NCBI GenBank assembly: GCA_035762175.1
Contig: DASTPP010000267.1
Coordinates: 1-63,942, forward strand
Length of the DNA: 63,942 nt
From: DASTPP01 sp035762175
GTDB lineage: Bacteria; Myxococcota_A; Polyangia; Polyangiales; Polyangiaceae
Direction of reading: 5' to 3'
A model generated the notes under the pieces. That model made no database searches, was not told the DNA's origin, and worked only from the letters and a program-made list of their open reading frames with translations. This document shows positions 1 through 8,077 of this stretch, in pieces; positions within the stretch are counted from its first letter, which is position 1, and every line of letters begins with the position of its first letter. The translations under genes were made by a program, and so were the position numbers.

Positions 1-245
1 GCCGAGCTCGATGGCGCTGGCGAAGCGCTGGTTCGGATCTTTCGCGAGGGCGCGCGCGAAGAGCTGGTCGAGCACGGGGGGGGCGTGGGGCACGAGCGAG
101 GTGACGGGCGCGGGCGCCTCGTCGAGCTGGGCGGCGCGCCCTGCGCGCGCGCGACGGGCGCCGTCGCCAGCGACGCGAGGACCGCGATCAAGACCCGGGG
201 GGCGTAGCGCAAGGCTTGGAACGGCAGGGCTCGGGCGCAGGGCAT
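1..245 (-). pseudogene. Kinase-gene fragment joined out of frame to a signal-peptide leader (partial)
   Basis: Bases 1-139 (minus strand) are a diverged copy of bases 654-790. In one frame they encode RAAQLDEAPAPVTSLVP and ALAKDPNQRF, matching the C-terminal lobe of the downstream Ser/Thr kinase with only conservative changes. Similarity stops abruptly near base 139. Beyond it, an ATG at 245 opens a different frame that reads like a signal peptide (hydrophobic VLIAVLASLATAP, then ARAQ) and runs into the kinase fragment out of frame. This may be a recombination scar, a truncated paralogue, or an assembly artefact at a contig end. The left edge of the window hides the rest. No function can be claimed. 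Confidence 0.45.
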
Positions 246-466
246 TGAAGACCGGAACCAGGGAGGAACGGCAGCCCGGACCGACCCGCCGGGGCGGCGC
301 GACTCATGCCCGCGGAGACCGGCGCTGTCAAACGAGAGCCGACGCTCCGGCGCCGCCCCGGCGCTTTTTGTCCGCGCCCCCCGCGCCCCGCGGCCCCGCG
401 CCCGGCGACGACGACGCCCGCCCCGACCCGCGCGCGCCGCCGCTTGCCGGCGCCGCCCCCGCGCCC

Positions 467-1684
467 TCAGCCCCCGCGGTAGGCGCCGGCGACCGCGTCG
501 CGCATCTGCTCGGCCTCGACGCGCGGGATGGGCCGCGTCGCGCCCTTGCCCTGCTGCACCGAGACGATGCGCGTCGCGCCGCGCGCGAGCGCCCGCTGCG
601 CCTGCCAGCCCTGGGTGTCGGGCAGGTTGAGCGCCGCCCGGAAGACGTTGCCGAGCTCGATCGCGGTCGGAAAGCGCAGGCCGGGGTCCTTGGCGAGGGC
701 GCGGGCGAAGAGCTGGTCGAGCACCGGCGGCGCCTGGGGCACGAGCGAGGTGATGGGGGCGGGCGCCTCGTCGAGCTGGGCGGCGCGCACGGTGAGCTCG
801 TTGCGCCCCGGCGCCTCGAAGGGCGTGCGGCCGGCGAGCATCTCGTAGAGCATGATGGCGGCCGAATAGAGGTCGCTGCGGCCGTCGATGGTGCCGCCGA
901 GCACCTGCTCCGGCGACATGTACGCGCCGGTGCCGGGCTGCATGCCGCCGCCCGACTTGGCCGCGTCGGCGGGCAGCCGCGCGATGCCATAGTCGGTGAG
1001 CTTGGCGAGCCCGTCGCGGCGAATCAGCAGGTTGGCGGGCTTGACGTCGCGGTGCACGATGTCGAGCTCGTGGGTGGCCGCGAGCGCGCCGAGCAGCTGC
1101 TGAAAGTAGTGCCAGGCGCGCAAGAAGGGCATCGCCGGCAGGCCCCCGGGCCGCGCCCGGTCGACGTGCCGCTGAATGACCGCGTCGAGCGACTCGCCGT
1201 CGACGAACTCGATGACGAGCGCGAGCTGCCCCGCGTACTCGGCGAGCCCGTAGGACTGCACGATGTTCGGGTGCGAGAGCGACGAGAGCGCCTCGGCCTC
1301 GCCGAGAAAGAGCTTGCGGACGTGCTCGCGCGTGGTCAGCAAGGGGTGCAGCACCTTGACGGCCACCTCGTGCGGCGCCCGGCCCGCCTTCGGCCCGCGC
1401 GGGTTGTAATAGAGCCAGCCCCGGTAGACCGTGCCCATGCCCCCGTCGCCGATGACGGGGCCCACCACCGCGCGCCCCCAGCCGAGCTCGACCACCACGC
1501 CCGGCAGCACCGAGGACGGGCCGCGCGACGGGTCGAGGGTCGCCGGGGTCGGCGGGGGCGGCGCCTCGGACCCGTGCGGCTGGCCGCAGTAAGGGCAGTG
1601 CTGGGCCCCGGGGGGCAGCGCACTCTGGCAGCGGGCACACGTCGGCACGTAAGGAAGACTAGCCTTAGCCCGGGCGCGCGTCAT
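467..1684 (-). CDS. Ser/Thr protein kinase with N-terminal zinc ribbon
   Basis: 405-residue Hanks-type kinase. An N-terminal zinc ribbon (Cys16, Cys19, Cys30, Cys33) precedes the catalytic domain at about 65-345. The glycine loop GDGGMG is at 80-84, the ATP-binding Lys is in VAVKVL (Lys110), the catalytic loop HRDVKPANL is at 211-219, and MSPEQ stands in the APE position. The metal-binding DFG is DYG (231-233), a tolerated variant. No transmembrane segment follows the kinase, so it is probably cytosolic. Such kinases phosphorylate Ser/Thr on regulators, and the substrate here is unknown. The ATG start gives the zinc ribbon in full. It is transcribed divergently from the OmpA-like gene. Confidence 0.93.
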   Translation of the reverse strand: MTRARAKASLPYVPTCARCQSALPPGAQHCPYCGQPHGSEAPPPPTPATLDPSRGPSSVLPGVVVELGWGRAVVGPVIGDGGMGTVYRGWLYYNPRGPKAGRAPHEVAVKVLHPLLTTREHVRKLFLGEAEALSSLSHPNIVQSYGLAEYAGQLALVIEFVDGESLDAVIQRHVDRARPGGLPAMPFLRAWHYFQQLLGALAATHELDIVHRDVKPANLLIRRDGLAKLTDYGIARLPADAAKSGGGMQPGTGAYMSPEQVLGGTIDGRSDLYSAAIMLYEMLAGRTPFEAPGRNELTVRAAQLDEAPAPITSLVPQAPPVLDQLFARALAKDPGLRFPTAIELGNVFRAALNLPDTQGWQAQRALARGATRIVSVQQGKGATRPIPRVEAEQMRDAVAGAYRGG

Positions 1685-1709
1685 ACCGATTGGCTTTTTC
1701 TTTGAAACT

Positions 1710-1719
1710 CCCTTAAGGG
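1710..1719. promoter_or_regulatory. Short palindrome in the divergent promoter region
   Basis: CCCTTAAGGG is a perfect 10-bp palindrome in a small A/T-rich patch 26 bp upstream of the kinase start, inside the 110-bp gap shared with the divergent OmpA-like gene. It could be an operator or overlap a -10 element. No regulator is recognised. Confidence 0.3.
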
Positions 1720-1794
1720 CTAACGGGGCCCGCGCCCCGCGCCCGCGCCCCCCCGGCGCCCGCGGGGCCGGCGGCCGCCTCCGCCCCCCGCACC

Positions 1795-3780
1795 ATGCGC
1801 CCCCCCCGCCTCCGGCCCCTCGTCGCCCTCGCCCTCGGTGCCCTCGGCCTCCCCGCCCCCGCCGCCGCGCAGTCGGTGCGCGAGGGCGAGTTCAGCGCGC
1901 AGCGCTTCCACCCCGCGCCCGGGCCCCGCAACTTCCTGACCGTCGAGGGCGCGCGCGTCGGCGACGCCCCCATGAGCTGGTCGGCCGGCGCCTTCTTCCA
2001 CTACGCCCGCCGCCCCTTCGTCGCCCGCCCCTGCCGCAGCCTCGACGAGTGCGACCGGCCCGTCGGCGGCGCCGCCGACGACATCTTCGTCGTCGACTCG
2101 CTCGCCACCGCCGACCTGCTCGCCTCGCTCACCCCCCTGCCCCGCCTGCAGCTCGGCCTGCGCCTGCCCGTCACGCACGTGCGCGGCGACGGCTTCGACG
2201 TCGAGACCGGCCGCGCCCAGCGCGGCGGCCTCCGCGCCACCGGCCTCGGCGACCCCATGCTCGAGGCCAAGGTGCGCGCCCTCGGCGCGGCCAACGCCCC
2301 CTGGGCCCTCGGCGCCGCCCTCTTCGCCACCGCCCCGCTCGGGCGGCTGATGAACGAAGACAGCTACGTCGGCGACGGCTCGCCGTCCGGCGGCCTGCGC
2401 GCCATCGTCGACCACCGCCGCGGCCCGCTCTCGCTCGCCGGCAACCTCGCCGGCGTGCTCCGGCAGACCGCCCGCGTCGGCCCCACGGTGCAGGGCTCCG
2501 AGCTGCGCTACGGCGCCGCCGCCGGCTTCGCCTTCAGCCCCGTCGTCCGGCCCATGGTCGAGCTCTTCGGCGCCACCCGCTTCCAGGGCTCGCGCGCCAC
2601 GAACCCGCTCGAGGGCGCGATCGCGCTCGAGCTGACGCCCCTCGACGCGCCCCTGCACCTGTACGCCGGCGCCGGCGCCGGGCTCGTGCGCGGCGTCGGC
2701 GCCCCCGCCTTCCGCGGCTTCGTCGGCGCCGTCTTCGCCGTCGAGGGCAGCGGCGACGCCGACGCCGACGCCCTGCCCGACGCCCGCGACCGCTGCCCCA
2801 CCGAGCGCGAAGACTTCGACGGCTTCGAAGACGACGACGGCTGCCCCGAAGACGACAACGACCGCGACGGCCTCGCCGACGCCCGCGACCGCTGCGCGAG
2901 CGAGCCCGAGACCCAGAACGGCTACCAGGACGACGACGGCTGCCCCGACGAGCTGCCCGACCGCGACAAAGACGGCATCGTCGACCCCGACGACAAGTGC
3001 CCCGAGCTCGGCGGCGAGGTCGTGCGCGCCCCCGGCGCCTCGTACGGCTGCCCCGACCGCGACAAAGACGGCATCGCCGACAACGTCGACAAGTGCCCCG
3101 CCGACCCCGAAGACACCGACGGCTTCGACGACGCCGACGGCTGCCTCGACCCCGACAACGACGGCGACGGCGTGCCCGACCCCGAAGACGAGTGCGTCGA
3201 CCAGCCCGGCTCGCGCGCCCGCGGCGGCTGCCCCGAGCCCGACCGCGACGGCGACGGCGTGCCCGACGGCGCCGACCGCTGCCCCGAGCGGCCCGAGACC
3301 TTCAACGGCTTCGCCGACGGCGACGGCTGCCCCGACGCCGCCCCGAACGCCCTCATCGAGGTCACCCCCGAGGCCATCAAGCTGCGCGAAAAGGTGCAGT
3401 TTGCCACCGACAGCGACAAGATCGTCGGCCCGAAGAGCACCAAGGTGCTCGACCAGATCGCCGCCGTGCTCGCCGCCGACCGCCGCATCCTGCGCGTCGA
3501 GGTCTCCGGCCACACCGACAACGTCGGCCCCGCCGACAAGAACCGCGACCTGTCGCGGAGGCGCGCCGACGCCGTCGTCGCCTACCTCGCCAAGAAGAAG
3601 GGCGTGCCCGCCGGCAAGATCGTCGCCGTCGGCCTCGGCCCCGACAAGCCCGTCGCCGACAACAACACCCCCGAGGGCCGCGAGCAGAACCGCCGCGTCG
3701 AATTCAAGCTCGTCCGGGGCGCGACGCCCCCCCCGCCCCCCGGCGCCGCCCCCCCGGCGCCGCGCGAACGCGCCCGCTGA
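1795..3780 (+). CDS. OmpA-family outer-membrane protein with thrombospondin type-3 repeats
   Basis: 661 residues. A signal peptide (LVALALGALGLPAPAAAQ) is followed by a region of about 290 residues that looks like an outer-membrane beta-barrel. About 200 residues of Asp-rich repeats follow (DRDKDGI, DNDGDGVPDPEDEC, DDDGCPE), the calcium-binding TSP3 type. A C-terminal OmpA domain (about 523-640) carries VSGHTDNVGP and NRRVEF, the peptidoglycan (meso-DAP) binding signature. The protein probably anchors the outer membrane to the cell wall, with the TSP3 segment as a Ca-rigidified spacer. It ends in a Pro/Ala tail. This architecture is very common and amplified in myxobacteria. The ATG is supported by the signal peptide although no clear Shine-Dalgarno is seen. 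Confidence 0.92.
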   Translation: MRPPRLRPLVALALGALGLPAPAAAQSVREGEFSAQRFHPAPGPRNFLTVEGARVGDAPMSWSAGAFFHYARRPFVARPCRSLDECDRPVGGAADDIFVVDSLATADLLASLTPLPRLQLGLRLPVTHVRGDGFDVETGRAQRGGLRATGLGDPMLEAKVRALGAANAPWALGAALFATAPLGRLMNEDSYVGDGSPSGGLRAIVDHRRGPLSLAGNLAGVLRQTARVGPTVQGSELRYGAAAGFAFSPVVRPMVELFGATRFQGSRATNPLEGAIALELTPLDAPLHLYAGAGAGLVRGVGAPAFRGFVGAVFAVEGSGDADADALPDARDRCPTEREDFDGFEDDDGCPEDDNDRDGLADARDRCASEPETQNGYQDDDGCPDELPDRDKDGIVDPDDKCPELGGEVVRAPGASYGCPDRDKDGIADNVDKCPADPEDTDGFDDADGCLDPDNDGDGVPDPEDECVDQPGSRARGGCPEPDRDGDGVPDGADRCPERPETFNGFADGDGCPDAAPNALIEVTPEAIKLREKVQFATDSDKIVGPKSTKVLDQIAAVLAADRRILRVEVSGHTDNVGPADKNRDLSRRRADAVVAYLAKKKGVPAGKIVAVGLGPDKPVADNNTPEGREQNRRVEFKLVRGATPPPPPGAAPPAPRERAR

Positions 3781-3789
3781 CGGCCGCCG

Positions 3790-4662
3790 TCAGGGCGCGA
3801 GCCGCACCTCGAGCGCCGCGAGCTCGCCCCCCGCGCCGTAGCCCGCGGCCACCGCGTACGCGCCCGAGCCCCGCCCCGCCTCGACCGCCACGGCGACCGG
3901 CGGCCCCCCGGGCGCGAACGTGATCTCGGCCCGATCGCCGTCGCCGAGGCGGCTCAGCACGTCCCAGCCCGGCGACGCCGGCTCGACGAGAAAGCGCGCC
4001 CGCCCGCCCCGCGCCCCCGCCGCGACGTCGCGGACCAGCCGCTCGTCGCCCGGCGCGAGCGGCCGCGACGCCCGCGCCAGCGTCGGCACGATCGGCACGA
4101 GCGGCAGGCCCCTCCGCGCGAGCTCGGGCCGCAGCGACTCGATCGCCGGCGCGTCCGCCTCGAGCGCCGCGTAGAGCGCGCCCGTGCGCGGCCCGAGCGT
4201 GCGCCGGTAGGCCGCGCCGTCGGCGATGACGAGCACGTCGGTGTCGAGCACCACGTCGCCGAGCTCGCGCCACGACGCGGCCGCCGCAGGGCCCAGGCGC
4301 AGGCGCGCGCAGAGCGCCCGGCCCGCGCCCCCCGGCGCCTCGCCCGTCACGAGATCGAGCGCGTACGTGCCCTCGGGCACCTCGAGCGCGATCGGCTCTT
4401 CGTAGGGCCCGCCCAGCACCCCCGCGTCGGCGATCTCGAGCCTCGAGCCGGCCTCGACGCGCAGGCGCATCGCCCCCTCGACCCACCGCCCCCCCGGCTG
4501 CGAGCGCGCGAGCCCCTCGCAGCTCGGGTCGGCCGGCGCAGGGCGCCGCTTCGGCTCCTCGTAGGCCGCCCAGGGCCGCGCCTCGCCCCCGCAGCCCGCC
4601 GCCCCGAGGCCCAGGGCGACGAGCGCCCGGCCGGCGAGCCCCCGCGCCGCCCGCAGGCGCAC
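3790..4662 (-). CDS. Secreted lipoprotein-like hypothetical protein
   Basis: 290 residues. The N-terminus is Arg-rich and hydrophobic, ending in LGAAGCGG, a weak lipobox, so it may be exported and lipidated. The body includes PYEEPIALEVPEGTYALDLV, which resembles the segment in DUF4241-type proteins where a property is given as a pressure-like value set. This resemblance is only by eye. The gene follows the membrane-protein gene at 4667-5212 with a gap of 4 bp, so the two are almost certainly co-transcribed. It converges on the OmpA-like gene with a 9-bp gap. Function unknown. Confidence 0.7.
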   Translation of the reverse strand: MRLRAARGLAGRALVALGLGAAGCGGEARPWAAYEEPKRRPAPADPSCEGLARSQPGGRWVEGAMRLRVEAGSRLEIADAGVLGGPYEEPIALEVPEGTYALDLVTGEAPGGAGRALCARLRLGPAAAASWRELGDVVLDTDVLVIADGAAYRRTLGPRTGALYAALEADAPAIESLRPELARRGLPLVPIVPTLARASRPLAPGDERLVRDVAAGARGGRARFLVEPASPGWDVLSRLGDGDRAEITFAPGGPPVAVAVEAGRGSGAYAVAAGYGAGGELAALEVRLAP

Positions 4663-4666
4663 GCCC

Positions 4667-5212
4667 TCAGCGCCCCGCGCCGCCCGAGAGCGGGATGGAG
4701 CGCGACTCGGCGACGCGGCGCAGCGCCGCCGCGAGCTCGGCCGAGTCGGCGACCTCGGGCAGGAGCTCGAAGCCGCCGTTCCATAGGTCGACGCCGATGG
4801 CCTGCCGGCCCTTGCCCACCCCGAAGCGCAGCGCGTGAATCATCGCCCAGCCGATGCGCCGCACCCGCGGCACGCCGATGGCGCCCGCCTCGAGCGTCTC
4901 GATGCCGTCGGGCAAGATGGCGACGCCCCGCAGGTGCGCGCGAATGACCGCGGCCACGCCCGAGGCGCTCACCATCAGGGCGAAGTACGACGCGGGCCAG
5001 GGCTGGCGGCTCGAGGCCGAGTCGACGGCGGCCCGGGCGAGGCTGTCGTCGGGGGCGATCTGCCCGTAGAGCAAGAAGCCCACGAAGGCGAGGGCCAGCG
5101 CACAGTACGCATACGCGACCACGCAGGACCGCAGCGAGGGGCCGAAGCGGCGCACCTCGGCCGGGCGGTAGGTCATGTCAAAGCCGGGCGGGGGGCATGA
5201 GTTGCGGGACAT
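4667..5212 (-). CDS. Two-TM membrane protein with PH-like C-terminal domain
   Basis: 181 residues. Two hydrophobic segments (VVAYAYCALALAFVGFLLY and SYFALMVSASGVAAVI) are followed by a cytosolic stretch with IGVPRVRRIGWAMIHALRFG and VDLWNGGFELLP, a layout like bacterial PH-domain/YcxB-type proteins. The start at 5212 is supported by GAAGGAG six bases upstream. A later ATG (MTYRP) is possible but lacks such a site. It heads a two-gene unit with the lipoprotein at 3790-4662. An A/T-rich TTTTTTACAC just upstream may be part of its promoter. Function unknown. Confidence 0.72.
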   Translation of the reverse strand: MSRNSCPPPGFDMTYRPAEVRRFGPSLRSCVVAYAYCALALAFVGFLLYGQIAPDDSLARAAVDSASSRQPWPASYFALMVSASGVAAVIRAHLRGVAILPDGIETLEAGAIGVPRVRRIGWAMIHALRFGVGKGRQAIGVDLWNGGFELLPEVADSAELAAALRRVAESRSIPLSGGAGR

Positions 5213-5305
5213 GACGGCTCCTTCGACCAGTGTAAAAAACTTGCGACCCCGTGAAAAGCGCCCCGCCCGCGGCGGGGGCTCGACAGCCTGATACGCGGGC
5301 CGAGC

Positions 5306-5365
5306 GGGGGGCGCCCCTTGGAGTCCGCGGGCCCGCGGGAAGTTCCCGCAAGGGGTGCGCCCCCC
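5306..5365. terminator. GC-rich nested inverted repeat, possible terminator
   Basis: GGGGGGCGCCCCTTG (5306-5320) pairs imperfectly with CAAGGGGTGCGCCCCCC (5349-5365), and between them GCGGGAA-G-TTCCCGC (5335-5349) forms a second stem. It lies just downstream of the minus-strand operon ending at 5461 and upstream of the gene starting at 5212. There is no U-run, so intrinsic termination is uncertain. Confidence 0.4.
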
Positions 5366-5460
5366 GGCGGCACCCCCTTCTCGCCGGCGCCAGACGCGCC
5401 GAGGCGCGTGATCGCGGCCCTCGCGGGGTCGCTACCGCCCCGGGCCCGCCCCCGAGCTCA

Positions 5461-6903
5461 TCAATCGGCCGGCTCGTCGCCCCCGCCCTCGTCGCCCTCG
5501 CCCTTCGGGCCCGCCTCGCCGGCCCCGCCGCCCTCGGCCGAGCCCTTGTCGCGCCGCGCCTTGCGCAGCCCCGCGACCTCGGATTTTGAAGGGTTGACGA
5601 CGAGCAGGCCGTGGTCGGCGTCGACGAGCGCGATGTCGCCGTCGGACACCCAGCGAAAGAGCCCGTCGACGTCGACGACCGTGGGCAGCCCGAGCAGCGT
5701 CAGGAGCACGCGCATGCGCGGCCCGTCGGCGCGCTCGGCGAGGGCGACGCCGACGGGGCGGCTGCGGGCCGAGACGAGCACGTCGAAGACCGTGAGGCGG
5801 TTGGCCACGAGCACCGCGCGGCTCGGCAGCTCGGCGCGCGGGTCGGTCGCGGCGATCATGGCGAGCGCGTCGCAGAGGTCTTCGATGTCGCGCGCCCGGT
5901 CTTCGAGGAAGGGGATGCCCTCGACCGCCGCCGAGCGCGTGGCGTAGCGGGCGATGTCGTCGAGCGCCGCGGCGACGCCCATGCCCCGCTCGCAGCGGCG
6001 CAGCGCCTCGGCCTTCAGGCGCGCGTCGCTGACGATGAGCGCGTACGTCTCGAGGAAGTCGGCGTCGCGGCCGAGGCCCTGGCCGTGCGCCCGCCCGATG
6101 AGCGCGCGCAGCGCCTTGCCCACGACGTCGAAGGCCGCCTTGAGCCGCGCCGCGTCGTCGCCGCCGCCGCGCGCCTCGCGGGGCCGGCTCGGCGGCCGCT
6201 TGAGCCCGGCGACCGCGCCGAGCGCGCGCCCGGGCACCACGGGGCGCGCCGAGAGCGTGATCTTGCGCGTGCCGCCGCCCGCGCGGCGCTCGGCCGCCGA
6301 GTGCCGTTCGCGCATCGAGTCGATGAGCTCGGCCGCCCGCACCCCCGCCGCCACCGCCGCCGCGAGCGCCGTCAAGAGCTCGACGTCGGCGTCGCCGAAG
6401 GGCGCGGGCCCCCGCCGCTGCATCGCCACCGCGCCGAGCGCCCCGCGCCGGCCCAAGATCGGCACCACCGCGAAGATCGGGAAGCGCTCTTCGCCGAGCT
6501 CGGGGAAGTGACGGTAGCCCTGGTGCGAGGGCGCCGTGACGACCGAGATGGGCCGCATCACCTCGACCGCCGTGCCCGTGATGCCCTCGCCCACCTTCAG
6601 GCGCACCTGCCCGAGCCCCCGCCCCTCGAAGCCGACGTTGCCGCGCAGGACGAGCGTGTCGCCGTCGCCCTCGAGCAGGTAGAGCGACACGACGTCGGCG
6701 CCGAAGATCGTCGCCAGCCGCCGCGGCGCCTCGTCGAGCAGCGAGAGCAGCGGCATCGGGCGCGCGGCGAAGGCGACGAAGTCGAGCACGGCGTCGAGGC
6801 GCCCCTCGCCCCCGCGGACGTGGATGCGCGCGCGCGCCGGCGCGTCGTGCGGGCCGAACGGGGTCTCGGGCGAGGGCGAACTGGGCTCTTTCGGTGCGCT
6901 CAA
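5461..6903 (-). CDS. GAF domain fused to a degenerate enzyme I N-terminal region (PtsP-like pseudoenzyme)
   Basis: 480 residues from a TTG at 6903, 40 bp after the LuxC stop (no strong Shine-Dalgarno). Residues about 35-195 form a GAF domain (KVGEGITGTAVEVMRP, LGAVAMQRR). From about 216 the protein follows enzyme I of the PEP phosphotransferase system: SARPVVPGRALG for the start motif, a helical HPr-binding-like region at 250-355, and the phosphohistidine-domain ends AVLVANRL and DGDIALVDADHGLLVVNP. The segment that should hold the GGxTSHxAI active-site histidine reads ERADGPRMRVLLTLLGLPTVV (390-410), with no histidine, and the PEP-binding barrel is absent. It is therefore unlikely to be a phosphotransferase. 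It is the last gene of the LuxE/LuxC operon and is probably a regulatory relative of PtsP. Confidence 0.75.
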   Translation of the reverse strand: MSAPKEPSSPSPETPFGPHDAPARARIHVRGGEGRLDAVLDFVAFAARPMPLLSLLDEAPRRLATIFGADVVSLYLLEGDGDTLVLRGNVGFEGRGLGQVRLKVGEGITGTAVEVMRPISVVTAPSHQGYRHFPELGEERFPIFAVVPILGRRGALGAVAMQRRGPAPFGDADVELLTALAAAVAAGVRAAELIDSMRERHSAAERRAGGGTRKITLSARPVVPGRALGAVAGLKRPPSRPREARGGGDDAARLKAAFDVVGKALRALIGRAHGQGLGRDADFLETYALIVSDARLKAEALRRCERGMGVAAALDDIARYATRSAAVEGIPFLEDRARDIEDLCDALAMIAATDPRAELPSRAVLVANRLTVFDVLVSARSRPVGVALAERADGPRMRVLLTLLGLPTVVDVDGLFRWVSDGDIALVDADHGLLVVNPSKSEVAGLRKARRDKGSAEGGGAGEAGPKGEGDEGGGDEPAD

Positions 6904-6943
6904 GGTCGTACGCCCGGGCGTGGGGCCGCGGGCCTTCGTCTTG

Positions 6944-8077
6944 TCAGCGGACGGGCTCGGGCGCAAGCACGCGCCGATCGACCGGCCCGTCGAGCGGCGG
7001 CCTCTGCATGCGCCCGAGGGCCGAGCGGCGCGCCCGCCCGAGCCGCGCCCCGAGCACATCGGCGAGCGGGCCCCGCCCCCCGAGCGCCGCCACGCCCCGT
7101 GCCAAGGGGGCGACCAGCCCGAGGGCCTCGGGCCCGCCGCCGACGCGCGCCACGTGCACGGCCCTCGGCCCCGCCGGCCAGGCGAGCGCCCGCGGCGCCG
7201 GGTCGAAGCCGACCAGGTACCCGCGCCCCTCGTACACCTCGCCCGCCACGGCCATCGCGTCGGCGTACGCCCGCCGCGACGCGCGCTCCTCGGCGGCGTC
7301 GGCCCCCGGCGGCACCCGCGCCGCGAGCTCGCCGAGCGCCCGCGCCAGCTCGCCCGCGAAGCCGAGCCCCGCCGCCTCGTCACCCTCGACGAGCACGACG
7401 CGCGGGCTCAGGCAGCCCCGCTGGTCGAAGGCCACCACGTCGAGCGCGACGCGCCACGCCGCCGCGCGCCCCTCGCCCGCCCCCGCCGCCGCCACCCCCA
7501 CCCCCGCCCCGTGCGGCCAGAAGAGCACCCCGGGCGCGAGCGCCGCCCGGATCGCCGCCATCGTCTCGTCGCGGCCGTAGGCGTGCACCTGCTCGCCCGC
7601 CCGCGCCCCCCGCGGATCGCCGACCGAGATCTCGAAGGGCGCCCCCCCCTCGGCGAGCGCGCGCAGCAAGAGCGCCGCGAAGAGCGGCTCGCGCCGCGAG
7701 GGGCGCACCACCACCCGGGGCGAGGCCGCCGCCGCGAGCGCCACCGCCCGCAGCGCCGCCGTGAACACGTTCGCCGAGAGCACGACGAACGTGCGCCCGG
7801 ACGGCGGCACCGAGGCCACGAGCGCGTCGATCTGCCCGGGCGTCGGCCGCGTCTCGAGGTGCCGCTCGAGCGCCCACCCGACGCCCTCGGCCGAGAGCCC
7901 GAACGCCCCCGGCCCCCGCTCGCGCAGCTCGCGCCCGAGCGGGTCTCTCGGGTCGGCGAGCCTGCGCCCCGCCGCCACGACCGCCCAGACCCGCTCGCGC
8001 GCCCCGCCCTCGCTCACCGCGCCCCGGCCGCCCCCGCCCTCACTCACCGCGCCCCGGCCGCCCCCGCCCGCGCTCAC
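6944..8077 (-). CDS. luxC: LuxC-like acyl-CoA/acyl-protein reductase
   Basis: 377 residues from a GTG at 8077 that overlaps the LuxE stop (GTGA). The family is the aldehyde-dehydrogenase-related LuxC reductase, which reduces an activated acyl group to an aldehyde with NADPH. Visible landmarks are a Rossmann-type segment (FVVLSANVFTAALRAVALA), GRDETMAAIRAAL, and the nucleophile region AFDQRGCLSPR with Cys222. The first 27 residues consist of a 10-residue repeat (GGGGRGAVSE twice) encoded by a 30-bp tandem repeat. Other GTG codons inside it could be the true start. No luciferase (luxAB) or thioesterase luxD is nearby, so the aldehyde is unlikely to be used for light. Confidence 0.85.
   Translation of the reverse strand: MSAGGGGRGAVSEGGGGRGAVSEGGARERVWAVVAAGRRLADPRDPLGRELRERGPGAFGLSAEGVGWALERHLETRPTPGQIDALVASVPPSGRTFVVLSANVFTAALRAVALAAAASPRVVVRPSRREPLFAALLLRALAEGGAPFEISVGDPRGARAGEQVHAYGRDETMAAIRAALAPGVLFWPHGAGVGVAAAGAGEGRAAAWRVALDVVAFDQRGCLSPRVVLVEGDEAAGLGFAGELARALGELAARVPPGADAAEERASRRAYADAMAVAGEVYEGRGYLVGFDPAPRALAWPAGPRAVHVARVGGGPEALGLVAPLARGVAALGGRGPLADVLGARLGRARRSALGRMQRPPLDGPVDRRVLAPEPVR
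8013..8077 (-). repeat. 30-bp tandem repeat in the luxC 5' end
   Basis: CTCACCGCGCCCCGG recurs at 8013 and 8043, with a partial third copy (CTCACG) at 8073, giving exactly 30-bp spacing. It encodes the decapeptide GGGGRGAVSE in the luxC N-terminus and supplies three alternative GTG start codons, one per copy. Confidence 0.75.

Noticed and set aside
2049..3923. Second frame inside the OmpA-like gene with hundreds of Arg/Pro residues
   Set aside because: Shadow frame of the TSP3 repeats; no start signal and no domain.
6944..8077. Bioluminescence operon
   Set aside because: Only luxC and luxE relatives are present; no luxAB, luxD or luxG and an aminotransferase instead.
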